Positions 32,396 to 42,084 of a stretch of 64,000 nt of DNA are shown here, one piece after another. Source of the DNA: Symbiodinium natans (Eukaryota; Sar; Dinophyceae; Suessiales; Symbiodiniaceae); contig CAJNDS010002646.1 in assembly GCA_905221605.1 (NCBI GenBank), forward strand, positions 402,501 through 466,500, written 5' to 3'. Position numbers and translations under genes: made by a program. Below the pieces are notes generated by a model. That model worked only from the letters and a program-made list of their open reading frames with translations. It made no database searches and was not told the origin of the DNA. The stretch's first letter is position 1; each line of letters opens with the position of its first letter.

Positions 32396-32750
32396 TAGTC
32401 CATTCGATCATGTTGGAATCCCTTAAATACGTAGCCGGATGATCAATTAGTCAGCGAAGTGAGTGAAACAAATGAGCGAGCGAATGTTGCATCCAGAAAG
32501 GAAACATGATGCTCCATTGGAATCGAATTAACGAAACAAATGCACGCTCCTTAACACCTAGAACTCATAATCTAATAAGCAGAGCTTCCAGATGTATTCT
32601 TATTGTTCATTCCGGAAATTCCGCGGATGTCATTCATAAAGCTATATGTCCTAGAAACTGACTCATTAGGAATACTGTTTGCCCTGTCAAACATAATAGT
32701 ATTCATGCGGCATATGAGTTTTCTACATTTACTATGATTGACATTAACCC
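32396..32750. other. AT-rich segment of foreign composition
   Basis: About 355 bp with much lower GC than any neighbour, no telomeric words, and a minus-strand ORF (32,572-32,760) reading VNVNHSKCRKLICRMNTIMF to a stop. Origin unknown. Confidence 0.6.
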
Positions 32751-32831
32751 TAAACCCCAAACCCTAAACCCTACACCCGAATTAAACCGTAAACCGCAAA
32801 CCCTAAACCCGAAACCCTGTAAGCCCTAAAC

Positions 32832-32927
32832 CCTCAAAAGGCAGAGCTCCTCTGCAGGCGTTGCAGCGCCAGGAGGCGTCGGGAGGCGGGTATCCCGGAA
32901 GGGCCCCTGCGGCGTGACATCCCGGGC
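32832..32927 (-). CDS. exon candidate
   Basis: Acceptor GGGGCTCAG followed by GCC (AG|G), reading ARDVTPQGPFRDTRLPTPPG then AATPAEELCLLR to a GTTTAGGG donor. A second frame of the same strand also gives a credible protein end, so the frame is uncertain. Confidence 0.4.
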
Positions 32928-32939
32928 CTGAGCCCCTTA

Positions 32940-33050
32940 AGGGTTTAGGGTTTAGGGTTTAGGGCTTAGGGCTTAGGGCTTAGGGCTTAGGGCTTAGGGC
33001 TTAGGGCTTAGGGCTTAGGGCTTAGGGCTTAGGGTTTAGGATTAGGGTTG
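32940..33050 (+). repeat. CTTAGGG variant tract
   Basis: About ten copies of CTTAGGG in a row between TTTAGGG units. Confidence 0.95.
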
Positions 33051-33304
33051 AGTGCTTAGGGCTTAAACCGCTTGGGCGCTAAGAGGATTACCTGGTCCAG
33101 AGCTCTAGGAATCAACAATCCCTGCATTGTAGCCAGAAACGATAGGTTTTTGTGTCTAAGGTTCGATGTACCTGCAACCCCAAATCTACAACTTAGCAGG
33201 TCCTACCACCCCCCCCCTTCCCCCAAAACTACAATACACCTAAACCCCGCAACTCCATTATCAGTGAAGATGGGAACCCTTTCCCCCCCAAAAAAAAAAA
33301 ATCT

Positions 33305-33430
33305 CCCTAAACCCTGAACCCCAAACCCCAAACCCCAAACCCCAAACCCCAAACCCCAAACCCCAAACCCAAAACCCCAAACCCCAAACCCCAAACCCCA
33401 AACCCCAAACCCTAAACCCTAAACCCTAAA
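33305..33430 (-). repeat. CCCCAAA variant tract
   Basis: About 14 CCCCAAA units ending in a few CCCTAAA. Confidence 0.95.
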
Positions 33431-33431
33431 C

Positions 33432-33523
33432 CCCAACTCCTCCTTCAGCGCCCAGGCACAGGTGGCCTTCACAAGCTGCGGCAGCTGTTGGAGGTCCGTG
33501 CTGCGGAGCTCCAGCTGCCTTGG
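33432..33523 (-). CDS. exon candidate, helical repeat-like
   Basis: Reads PRQLELRSTDLQQLPQLVKA then TCAWALKEEL and ends at a GTTTAGGG donor. The LQQLPQL..ATCAWAL pattern faintly recalls helical-repeat RNA-binding proteins of organelles, but that is a guess. Confidence 0.45.
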
Positions 33524-33536
33524 CTTTTGCAGCATA

Positions 33537-33690
33537 GGGTTTAGGGTTTAGGGTTTAGGGTTTAGGGTTTAGGGTTTAGGGTTTAGGGTTTAGGGTTTAG
33601 GGTTTAGGGTTTAGGGTTTAGGGTTTAGGGTTTAGGGTTTAGGGTTTGTGGTTTAGGGTTTAGGGTTTAGGGTTTAGGGTTTAGGGTTCA
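33537..33690 (+). repeat. TTTAGGG tract
   Basis: About 21 heptamers. Confidence 0.95.
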
Positions 33691-33710
33691 AGGCTTAGGA
33701 TTCAGTTTGC

Positions 33711-33794
33711 ATTGAGGAAGCCGGGAATGGAGATCATCAAAGCCACTCCAGAAAGCGGATGTTGTTCTGCAGCGGGTTGGAGGTCAGCAGCAAA
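33711..33794 (-). CDS. exon candidate with GC donor
   Basis: Acceptor GGGCTTTCGGCCAG, then FAADLQPAAEQHPLSGVALM and ISIPGFLN to a GC donor, phase 0 at both ends. Confidence 0.5.
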
Positions 33795-33978
33795 CTGGCC
33801 GAAAGCCCAGTCCTGGGACTATGACTACCTACAGATTTAGCAGGTCACTACAGCTTCATTCGTAGGTATATCGGCATAATCCCATAAACAAAGTAAGTAA
33901 AGAGGACCCCAGGGTCGTCCCAAACCAACGCGTCCGCCGCGACTTCGCACCATGATGGAGCAAGATATCGGCGCCTAC

Positions 33979-34017
33979 CTCCACCCGGCACAGATCCGGA
34001 TGTATCAGGGCGATGAC
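33979..34017 (-). CDS. 39-nt exon candidate
   Basis: AACCCCCAG followed by GTC, reading VIALIHPDLCRVE to a GTAGGC donor. Phase 0 at both ends and compatible with the candidates either side. Very short. Confidence 0.4.
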
Positions 34018-34125
34018 CTGGGGGTTTCAATATGGGTGCCTTCTTGGGGCCCTAAACCCTAAACCCTATACCCTAAACCCTAAACCCTAAACCCCAAACC
34101 CAAACCCTAAACCCTAAACCCCCAC

Positions 34126-34328
34126 CTGGCGCGGAAAGGTGGACAACTCGGGGCCGGAGGCCCTGAAGTACGCCTTCAGCTGCTTGGAGTTGGCAAACTT
34201 CAGCTGGCCCACTCGGATGTCAAGAAGGCTCCCTAGCTGGCGCTTGCCCGCCTCCTCCACCTCGAAAGCACCGCAGGGCTCGGTGGCCGGCCGGAGCCAA
34301 GCCAACACAAAGCGCTGCGCAAACCTTG
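34126..34328 (-). CDS. exon candidate, about 65 codons
   Basis: After CACTTACCAG the frame stays open over 200 nt: VLAWLRPATEPCGAFEVEEA, GKRQLGSLLDIRVGQLKFAN, SKQLKAYFRASGPELSTFPR, ending CAG before GTGGGG. The reading is strongly protein-like with an intron-like boundary on each side. Several acceptors within 15 nt are possible. Product unknown. Confidence 0.6.
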
Positions 34329-34605
34329 CTGGTAAGTGGGTTTAGGGTTTATGGTTTAGGGTTTAGGGTTTAGGCGGTTTAGGGTTTAGGGTTTCGGGTT
34401 TAGGGTCTTAGTAACGCCCTAATTCCCCGAAAGAAAAGGTCCTACCGACCTCAGCAAAGGAAGGAAAGAGGCACCCGACAAGTCGTGCCCTAAGGGAACC
34501 ACGGGGCCAAAGAATCCTCCCGTTAAAAACCCACAAAAAGCACCCAAAATCTGTGACAAAAAGCCTTAGAAAAACGGCTTAACAAACAAGCCGAAAGCCC
34601 TGCAC

Positions 34606-34705
34606 TTGATATGTTCCCCCTTATACTAGCAGTCCTTCATAGGGAGTCTAGCACCCCCTACTCTAATCCCTATTGAGGACTGTTAGTACAAGGGGGAAAA
34701 TCCCA
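34606..34705. mobile_element. MITE family A, diverged copy
   Basis: About 100 bp with mutated tips (TTGATATG and AATCCCA). Confidence 0.75.
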
Positions 34706-34774
34706 GCCCTAAACCCGCCAAGCCTCCCCAAAAACCCTAAACCCTGAACCCCAAACCCTAATCCCGAAACCCTG

Positions 34775-34819
34775 TAAGTACAGTTATAACTGGTTAATAA
34801 GTACCCCTAAACCTCCAAG
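34775..34819. mobile_element. MITE family C, end fragment overlapping a predicted donor
   Basis: TAAGTACAGTTATAACTGG...ACCTCCAAG. The donor of the exon candidate 34,813-34,935 falls in this end. Confidence 0.6.
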
Positions 34820-34935
34820 CAGAGCCCAGCAAGAAACATCAGCAGCGAGATCGCCACGCTCCGGACGTCCTGTGCACCAGCTTGCGGGGCCCCCGCGACC
34901 CCGGCATCGTTGTAGCCGCCACTGCATGGCTGCAT
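34813..34935 (-). CDS. exon candidate, possible start exon with hydrophobic segment
   Basis: Open from an ATG through 41 codons: MQPCSGGYNDAGVAGAPQAG, then a hydrophobic stretch AISLLMFLAGLCL. It ends GAG before GTTTAGGGG. The donor lies inside the end of a MITE-like element (34,775-34,819). Whether the ATG is the start is unknown. Confidence 0.45.
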
Positions 34936-34972
34936 GGCAGACAAGCCCAGACCCAGAAACCCGAGACGCTAC

Positions 34973-35150
34973 GGTTTAGGGTTTAGGGTTTAGGGTTTAG
35001 GGTTTAGGGTTTAGGGTTTAGGGTTTAGGGTTTAGGGTTTAGGGTTTAGGGTTTAGGGTTTAGGGTTTAGGGTTTAGGGTTTAGGGTTTAGGGTTTAGGG
35101 TTTAGGGTTTAGGGTTTAGGGTTTAGGGTTTAGGGTTGTACGGCTTAGGG
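34973..35150 (+). repeat. TTTAGGG tract
   Basis: About 24 heptamers. Confidence 0.95.
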
Positions 35151-37640
35151 TTTAGGGGATCAGGTAAAGCCTTAACCCTTAAACATCTTAGGTGTAAGCT
35201 GTCTGACTGAGAGTCCGTCACAAGACCACTAACCCTAAACCCTAAACCGTAAACCCTAAACCCTAAACCTTAAACCCTAAACCCTAAACCCTAAACCCCT
35301 TCCAACCATAGTTTAACCCACAAACCCGAAGTTCAGTTACAAAAGTGCTTAGGGCAGTTCAGGCTCTGGAGCTTAAGGCTTAGGGTGTAGGGTTTGGGGT
35401 TTAGGGCTTAGGGCTTAGGGATATCAGCAAGAGCCGTTTGAGCTGCTTCACGCAAGAAACCTCTCCAAACCCTAAACCCTAAACCCTAAACCCTAAACGT
35501 CTAAAAAAACCCTCCTGCCGACATAAGATGTCGTCATGCTGCGCAAGCTCCTTGGAGGCACAGCCTGGACCCATTGTCATAGAAGAACTGTTTAGGGTTT
35601 ACAGCAGGGTTCAAGGTTTAGGGTTTAGGGTTTAGGGTTTAAGGTTTAGGGCTTAGGGCTTAGGGCTTAGGGTTTCGGATCCCTAAACCCTAAACCCTAA
35701 ATCCTAAACATGAAACGCTGGACCCTGAGACCCCGATTGAAAGCCAGCCGCTGAGACCCAGGTGTCCAAAATTCTGCCCAAAAGTATGCAATCTATGAAC
35801 CCTAAACCCTAAACCCCAAATAAACCCTAAACCCGAAACCCCAAACCCTAAACCCTAAACCCTTGTATTCTATTCTTCGCACGTGGCCCTCAGGCTCCCT
35901 CTCCCTAGAACCCTGAACCCTGAACCCTAAACCCTAAACCCTAAACCCTAAACCCTGAACCCCTCTCCAGAGCCCTCGAAGCCTTCCAGACCAGGATGGT
36001 GGCAACTCATGCTGCGCATCGCCGAGGCAATGAGCTTCAGCCTACATGTGCGCGTACTACACGCGCGCTTGCGCGGGTTTAGGGTTTAGGGTATAGGGTT
36101 TAGGGTTTAGGGTCTAGGGTCTTAGGGTTTAGGGTTGAGGGTTGAGGCTTTGGGGTTTGGGGTTGGAGAAGTCAGGGTCTGTTGCTGCAGGGTTTGGGGT
36201 TAGGGCTAGGGTCTTGGGATTTGTTTGCTAGCGTTGTGCGGGCTGACTGCTAGCGCGCGCTAGCGCGTGATAGGGATTTGGGACTAAGTCTAAGTTTGGG
36301 GTTAGGGTTTAGAGTTTAGACTACCAAGCCCCCAAGCTAAACTGCTCCAAATCCCCAAGCGCTGCAAAGGCCCTAGACATCAAACCCGGTCACAGAAAGC
36401 CGAAACCCCTCAATAACTCCCAGCCACCCACCCCGGTAGAGTCGTTCAGGGTTTATGTTTAGGGTTTAGGGTAGAGTGTCTAGGACTTGGGTTAGGGTTT
36501 GGGGTTATACTGCAGGGTTTAGGGACACCGTTTGCGGGTTAGGATTTAGGGATTAGGGTTTAGGGCTTAGGGAGTTTTAGGATTCAGCGCCAGAGTCGTG
36601 CGTGAATGTTTGGCTTCGGGTTTTCCCGACATCGGCAACTCTTGCAATGTTCGGTTGGGAAAGATGCTCGGGAAAGAGAACCATGCCCGACAAGACCGGT
36701 GTTCAAGGGATCAAGGAGGGACCCTTATAAGGGACCTTAGGGGTTCTCTAGGCGTTATTGAAGGGCTACTTAAGTATATAGGGACTATATACTGTGGTTG
36801 TGGCAAGCGAAACCTTCTGTGTTGATGTTGAGGATAAACCCCCCCTAAGCCCTGAACCCTAGACTCTAATTCAAAGCCGAAACTATATACACCTCCTAGA
36901 CCCCAAACCCAAAACCCCAAACCCTAAATGAAATTCAACGCCACTCCGAAACCCTAGACCCTTTACCCTACAAAACCCTGAACCCTGAACCCTGAACCAT
37001 AAACCCTAAACCCTAAACCCTAAACCCTAAACCCTAAACCCCAACCCGTGCCGAGGCCGCGACACCTCCGGGAAGAGCCGCAAGTCGAGGTGGACGCCTT
37101 AGTCCGCCCATGACAAGGGGGGGTTAGGGTTAAGGATTTAGGGTTTAGGGTTTAGGGTTTAGGGTTTAGGGTTTAGGGTTTAGGGTTTAGGGTTCTGGTT
37201 TTAGGTTTAAGGGTTTGGGTTTAGGGTGTAGGGTTCAGGGTCCAGGGTTCAGGGTTCAGGGCTTAGGGTTTAGGGTTTAGGGTTCGGGATTTAAGGTTTA
37301 GAGTTCAGGTTTTAGGGGCTTAGAAGTTGGGGGTAATGGCTTTCGGTTAAAACGTTTAAGGGTTTAAGGGCTTAAGGCTTGTCAGGGTTTAAAGGTTTAG
37401 GGGATTAAGGGCTTAAGGTTTCTGTTCGACTCTGACAGAATCTCCAACGACTGCCCCCAAGGGCAACGACACCCTTGCCTGTCGGATCAAAGGGTCAACA
37501 ATCCCCGACGCCCTACGTGACTCACTGGTTCTTGGGAATGAGAGACTGAGGCACCTAAATCCATCAATCTCTACGAAGAACCAGTAGGACAAACCTTAAA
37601 GATCCCTGATTCCTGAACCCTAAACCCTAAACCCACTGCT
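35151..37640. other. decayed telomeric words, tracts and ambiguous islands
   Basis: CCCTAAA tracts at 35,230-35,300 and 35,925-35,965, TTTAGGG at 37,135-37,290. Islands at 35.53-35.59, 35.98-36.08, 36.60-36.83 and 37.04-37.11 kb are open on both strands and in several frames; no gene is assigned. A CTAGCGCGCGCTAG palindrome lies at about 36,253. Confidence 0.6.
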
Positions 37641-37646
37641 TTCCCA

Positions 37647-38157
37647 ATTGGGATTCTCCCACGGAGCATCATAATTGGCGCGAGTTGGGATGGAGTTGAT
37701 CTCCCAGCGGTGGTCTCCAGCTTCCCAAAAGGCTTCTGTGGTGCGAAATACAGCACCTGGCTGTTTGGAGTATTCACCACTTTTCCTTCGTAGGCAACGA
37801 AGTAGCCCCCTTGCTCTTCACAAATGAACATCACATCATCATTGCCACCATGGGTGATCTCTGGGGGGTGACTTGCATGAGGAGATCAGCCTGGGAATGG
37901 AACCAACCCTGGCAAGCTCGTAGCACCACACACGGCCAGCTCCTTGCTGAAACCGACTCTTCGTGCCGATGTAGATCTTTGGTGGGCACTGTTCTGTGCT
38001 GGAAGGCATCATTGGTGCATCCGCCACAGCTAGTGTCATGGCGGCAGGCTGGCACCACTAGGCTAACAACAGTGATTGGTGTTGCTTGGCAATGTCTTTC
38101 TTGCTAGCTAAACCTGATGGTGTGGTAGCTTTCAGGGCAGGGCCCTCCATCAAGAAG
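37647..38157 (-). CDS. coding block with frame breaks, unrecognised
   Basis: On the minus strand protein-like reading passes through three frames. A short piece (38,114-38,157) reads LLDGGPCPESYHTI to a GTTTAG donor. Then come MTLAVADAPMMPSSTEQCPP and KIYIGTKSRFQQGAGRVWCY. After a run of six C (about 37,865-37,870) the frame shifts to NDDVMFICEEQGGYFVAYEG. A further change gives EAFWEAGDHRWEINSIPTRA and NYDAPWENPNWE up to GTGGGTTTAGGG. Either the gene is broken, or the sequence has indels, or very short introns exist. The plus strand has an open frame over 38,062-38,169. No family is recognised. Confidence 0.45.
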
Positions 38158-38179
38158 CTCATTTGGCAGGTTTCGGGTT

Positions 38180-38355
38180 TAGGGTTAGGGTTCAGGGTTT
38201 AGGGTTTAGGGTTTAGGGTTTAGGGTTTGGGGTTTAGGGTTTAGGGTTTAGGGTTTAGGGTTCAGGGTTTAGGGTTTAGGGTTTAGAGTTTAGGGTTTAG
38301 GGTTTAGGGTTTAGGGTTTAGGGTTTAGGGGATAGGGTTTAGGGCTTAGGGTTGA
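38180..38355 (+). repeat. TTTAGGG tract between two exon candidates
   Basis: Fills almost the whole space between the candidates at 38,114-38,157 and 38,362-38,472. Confidence 0.95.
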
Positions 38356-38361
38356 GTCCAC

Positions 38362-38472
38362 TTCCTGCAGCAAAACCAAATGATGGTCGTAGCAGACGAA
38401 CTTCGTCAGCGCATTGTCGCCGGTTGTTGCTCGATCCAGTGCGCCAGCAATCCAGACCAAAAGCATCAAGTG
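38362..38472 (-). CDS. exon candidate, 37 codons
   Basis: After CAGCTCGCAG the frame reads HLMLLVWIAGALDRATTGDN then ALTKFVCYDHHLVLLQE and ends at a GTGGAC donor, phase 0. The intron to the left is nearly pure TTTAGGG (about 190 nt). The plus strand is equally open with good sites (QNQMMVVADELRQ...), so the strand rests on context. Confidence 0.5.
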
Positions 38473-38799
38473 CTGCGAGCTGTATCCCTAAACTCTAAAC
38501 CCTAAACCCTAAACGTCAAGTGCTGCGAGCTGTATCCCTAAACCCTAAACCCTAAACCCTAAACCCTAAACCCTAAACCCTAAACGTTCCCGCGCTTCTA
38601 AAAGCCCCGGATGCCAACCCAGACAATATGGCCCCTATACTCCCTTGAAGGATCTTCAAAAAGGGTCCCCAAACCCTGAAGCGACAACTTTAGGGGGTCC
38701 GAGGTGGAGTCCCCCTAAACACGAAACCCTGCGCCTCAGGCGCAACTTAGAGTCTTGGAGTGGCTAAGTCTGGGAGTTTAGGGTCTAGGGTTAGGGTTT

Positions 38800-39120
38800 A
38801 GGCTGTGGGGTTTAGGGTTTAGGTTTAGGGTTTAGGGTTTAGGGTTTAGGGTTTAGGGTTTAGGGTTTAGGGTTTAGGGTTTAGGGTTTAGGGTTTAGGG
38901 TTTAGTTTTAGGGTTTAGGGTTTAGGGTTTAGGGTTTAGGGTTTAGGGTTTAGGGTTTAGGGTTTAGGGTTTAGGGTTTAGGGGTTAGGGGTTAGGGGTT
39001 AGGGGTTTGGGGTTTAGGGCTTGGGGTTTAGGGTTTAGGGTTTAGGGTTTAGGGTTTAGGGTTCAGGGTTCAGGGTTTAGGGTTTAGGGTTTAGGGTTTA
39101 GGGTTTAGGGTTTAGGGTTT
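38800..39120 (+). repeat. long TTTAGGG tract
   Basis: About 45 units, with short blocks of GGGGTTA and TTCAGGG. Confidence 0.95.
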
Positions 39121-39140
39121 TGGGCGAAGTGTTCAGGGTC

Positions 39141-39216
39141 CTGGCTGCGGCCCGCGCGCAGCTCGCCTTTCGAGAAGCTGTGGTAGGCGCAGCCCATGTC
39201 CATGACGGGCCGGAGC
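39141..39216 (-). CDS. exon candidate with apparent GA donor
   Basis: Acceptor TTCGCCCCTTCCAG followed by G, reading LRPVMDMGCAYHSFSKGELR then AGRSQ. The next bases are GACCCT, and no GT occurs before the CCCTAAA-sense tract, so a GA-AG intron is the simplest reading. GA donors are known in dinoflagellates. Confidence 0.5.
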
Positions 39217-39322
39217 CTGGAAGGGGCGAAGAGTTTAGGGTTTAGGGTTTAGGGTTTAGGGTTTAAGGGTTTAGGGTTTCGGGTTTCGGGTTTCGGGTTT
39301 CTTAAGGGGCTTCTAAGTGGGT

Positions 39323-39368
39323 GATAAGTACAGTTATACTTGGTTAATAAGTACCATGAACCTCCAAG
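39323..39368. mobile_element. MITE family C, end fragment
   Basis: ATAAGTACAGTTATACTTGG...CCATGAACCTCCAAG; only one end present. Confidence 0.65.
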
Positions 39369-39762
39369 TATCAGGTGTCACCAGATCTCCTGAAGTCGCA
39401 GAAGACGGGGTCGAGCTAGAGTGCAGTCATTAGAGGTATATGTTGCAGAACAGAACCAGAGCCCCTAAACCCTAAACACTCAACCCTAAACACTAACCCC
39501 CTTAACAAACCCATGCTCCCCCAAAGGAATCCTAATTTACATCAATCTCCATGTGAACAAGGGAGCATCTGAACCCACGTGAAGCTACCGGATAAGACGC
39601 CCAGAAAAAGGAGCACCCAAAACCACCTGACGGTGGGAGGGCTCCCGAACTTAACCCTGAACGATCCGCAAGCAGCCGTGAAGAACTAAGCTTTTAGGAC
39701 ACCTTCTTCAGACCCTAAACCCGAAACCCTAAACCCTAAACCCTGAACCCTAAACCCTAAAC

Positions 39763-39865
39763 CCCACTCCCCCCCAAAAGGGGGCGAAGGCTCGAAGGCT
39801 TCGCTGTTGAGGGCCTTCCGAACCCTGCGTCCGCCAGCTCCGAGGTCGCTGCCGCCACCGCCTGC
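39763..39865 (-). CDS. exon candidate
   Basis: Acceptor CTACATCGCACAG followed by GCA (AG|G). Reads AGGGGSDLGAGGRRVRKALN then SEAFEPSPPFGGEW to a GTTTAGGG donor formed by the adjoining telomeric tract. Confidence 0.45.
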
Positions 39866-40089
39866 CTGTGCGATGTAGGGCGTGGGGTTAGGGTTTAGGG
39901 TTCAGGGTTCAGGGTGTAGGGTTTAGGGTTCAGGGTTTAGGGTTTGGGGTTTGGGGTTTAGGGCTTAGGGCTTGGGGTTTAGGGTTTAGGGCTTAGGGGG
40001 TTTAGGGGTTTAGAGGGGGTTTCGGGGGTTTCGGGGTTTCGGGGGTTGAGGGGGTTGAGGGGCTTGAGGGGGTTGAGGGGGTTTAGGGG

Positions 40090-40460
40090 TTTAGGGGTTT
40101 AGGGTTGCCTTTTTTCTGTACCCTTTATTACCTTAGTAATTGGGGATATTCTACCCTGTTTTGGGGGGTACAAGGTTACTGTCGGCAGCGCTTAGAGATT
40201 TAGAGGTTAGGCTTTCAAACACTTGAGAGCCCTTGTGCACCCTGGTGATTACAAGAAGCCCACATCAAACTACAGTAAAACCACTGTATAAGAAACCACT
40301 GTTTAAGAAACTGAGCCCCTAGACCCGGGAATATTGGTCGATTTGCAGTTGCCTTCTAGCTAAGAAACTTAGGGTACCCTAGTGTTTTGGGGTCATTTTC
40401 TTAAACAATCCTGCCCGCAACACCCCCCTAGCGGTTTCTGGGTTCTTAAGGGCTTATAGG
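40090..40460. other. unique sequence without telomeric words
   Basis: No credible ORF. Contains repeated words such as AAGAAACCACTGT/TAAGAAAC and GGGTACC motifs; possibly an old element. Confidence 0.4.
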
Positions 40461-40585
40461 ACCCTACGCCCTGAACCAAACCCTAAACCCTAAACCCTAA
40501 ACCCTAGACCCTAAACCCTAAACCCTAAACCCTAAAGCCTAAACCCTAAAGCCTAAACCCTAAACCCTAACCAAGCTCTCAACGC

Positions 40586-40686
40586 TTCTGAGATGCAGAG
40601 GAGTGTGGGAAGGAAAAGAAAGACACGCGCAACGGCCCCCCAACTTCCAAATCTAAACTTCGAGGCACACCCCAGCCACTATACGC
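40586..40686 (-). CDS. exon candidate with GC donor
   Basis: Acceptor CCTGAGCAG followed by GCG (AG|G), reading AYSGWGVPRSLDLEVGGPLR then VSFFSFPHSSASQ to a GC donor. The plus strand reads a Lys/Arg-rich alternative. Minus is preferred because both edges match the Lon pattern. Confidence 0.5.
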
Positions 40687-41029
40687 CTGCTCAGGAGGTT
40701 TGGGGTTTCGAGGCTTAGAAAGGGTCCTTTGGGTGTACGGTCTGGGTAGGGTTTCGGGCCACTAACCAAACTCCCTAAGCCCCTAAACCCCCTTAAGCTC
40801 AACCGCCTAAACCCTCCGGACGCCCCAAGCCCCCGAGCCCGAGGCCTGAGGGTTTTCCCCAGAGTGCCCAGGTGCCAAATTTGTTCAATTCCGAAACCCC
40901 GTGAGCTGTAAATCTAGGAACTCTTGTATTTGTAAGCCTTGTTGAACCGTTCCCACTGCCATTGTGTTGTGTGTGGAGAGGGTGTCCGAAGTGCTTCGAG
41001 CCATCGCGACTTTCAGGCAACATGTTTAG

Positions 41030-41135
41030 GGTTTAGGGTTTAGGGTTTAGGGTTTAGGGTTTAGGGTTTAGGGTTTAGGGTTTAGGGTTTAGGGTTTAGG
41101 GTTTAGGGTTTAGGGTTTAGGGTTTAGGGTTTAGG
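41030..41135 (+). repeat. TTTAGGG tract
   Basis: About 14 heptamers. Confidence 0.95.
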
Positions 41136-41233
41136 GCTTCAGTCATTGTCGGTCTGAGGCTTTATTTGACTAAAGGATGCTCCACCAAGGCCCTTTAACA
41201 ACCCTCGAACCCAACAACACGTACGAACCCTAA

Positions 41234-41368
41234 CCTATACTCCCCTTAGAACCTTAATACAAATATGTTTCTTAATATCCTCTTGGGTTCTATATAACCT
41301 AAACCTATACTTTCCTTAGAACCTTAAGACAAATATCATTTTTAAATATCCTCTTGGGTTTCATATAA
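41234..41368. repeat. 70-bp tandem duplication
   Basis: CCTATACTCCCCTTAGAACC at 41,234 recurs at 41,304 with about 85% similarity over 65 bp. Confidence 0.9.
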
Positions 41369-41727
41369 ACACAAAATCCCAAGGGAGATAAAGAAACCCT
41401 AGAGGCCCTACACACCCAAGCCTCAAGTCACTCACGAAGACTGGCCTGGGTCCATATTGGAGCCCTGGCGGGAGGTTGACTGCAGAGACCTGGCGATTCG
41501 AGCGTCAGATTGTAAAGTCATTAAGGAAGGGGCTTCAAGGGGTATGTAACCCAAGGTTCCCGGGGTGTCCCAGAAGATGTCCCCGCCCAGTAATGTGGTG
41601 TCCTGGGAAAGGCGCTGGAGCCACGACTCCTGTCGGAGCTTTGCCAGGCCTCTGTCAGCCTAACCCTAAACCCTAAACCCTAAACCCTGAAACCCTAAAC
41701 CCTAAACCCTAAACCCTAGGACTAAAC

Positions 41728-41850
41728 CCTAGGAAGTACTCTGCGAGCTTCCGCTGCCCTTGTCGGCCTCCTTTGGTCTTATGTCGACCGTTCAGCTGCC
41801 TGCGCCGTTTTTTCGGGTCGTCGACTATCACATCGCTCTCACGCAGAGAC
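41728..41850 (-). CDS. exon candidate with basic, NLS-like run
   Basis: After GATGACCACCAG (AG|G) the frame reads SLRESDVIVDDPKKRRRQLN then GRHKTKGGRQGQRKLAEYFL to a GTTTAG donor. PKKRRRQ resembles a nuclear localisation signal. Confidence 0.45.
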
Positions 41851-41971
41851 CTGGTGGTCATCAGGCTAAACCCTAAACCCTAAACCCTGAACCCTATACC
41901 CTAAACCCTAAACCCTAAACCCCTAAACCCTAGACCCTAAACCCTAACCCTAAACCCTAAACCCTAAGGGC

Positions 41972-42068
41972 CCACGACTCCCAAAGTCCTGCAAGCACAA
42001 ACTGTTCGACTCCAGCTCCCGCCTGGGCCGCCAGGCGTGCACAAAGTCTTTCGTTGTGACAACACCAG
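41972..42068 (-). CDS. exon candidate with GC donor
   Basis: Reads WCCHNERLCARLAAQAGAGV then EQFVLAGLWESW and ends phase 0 at a GC donor. Other frames are also open. Confidence 0.4.
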
Positions 42069-42084
42069 CTACGCTTCCCAAACG

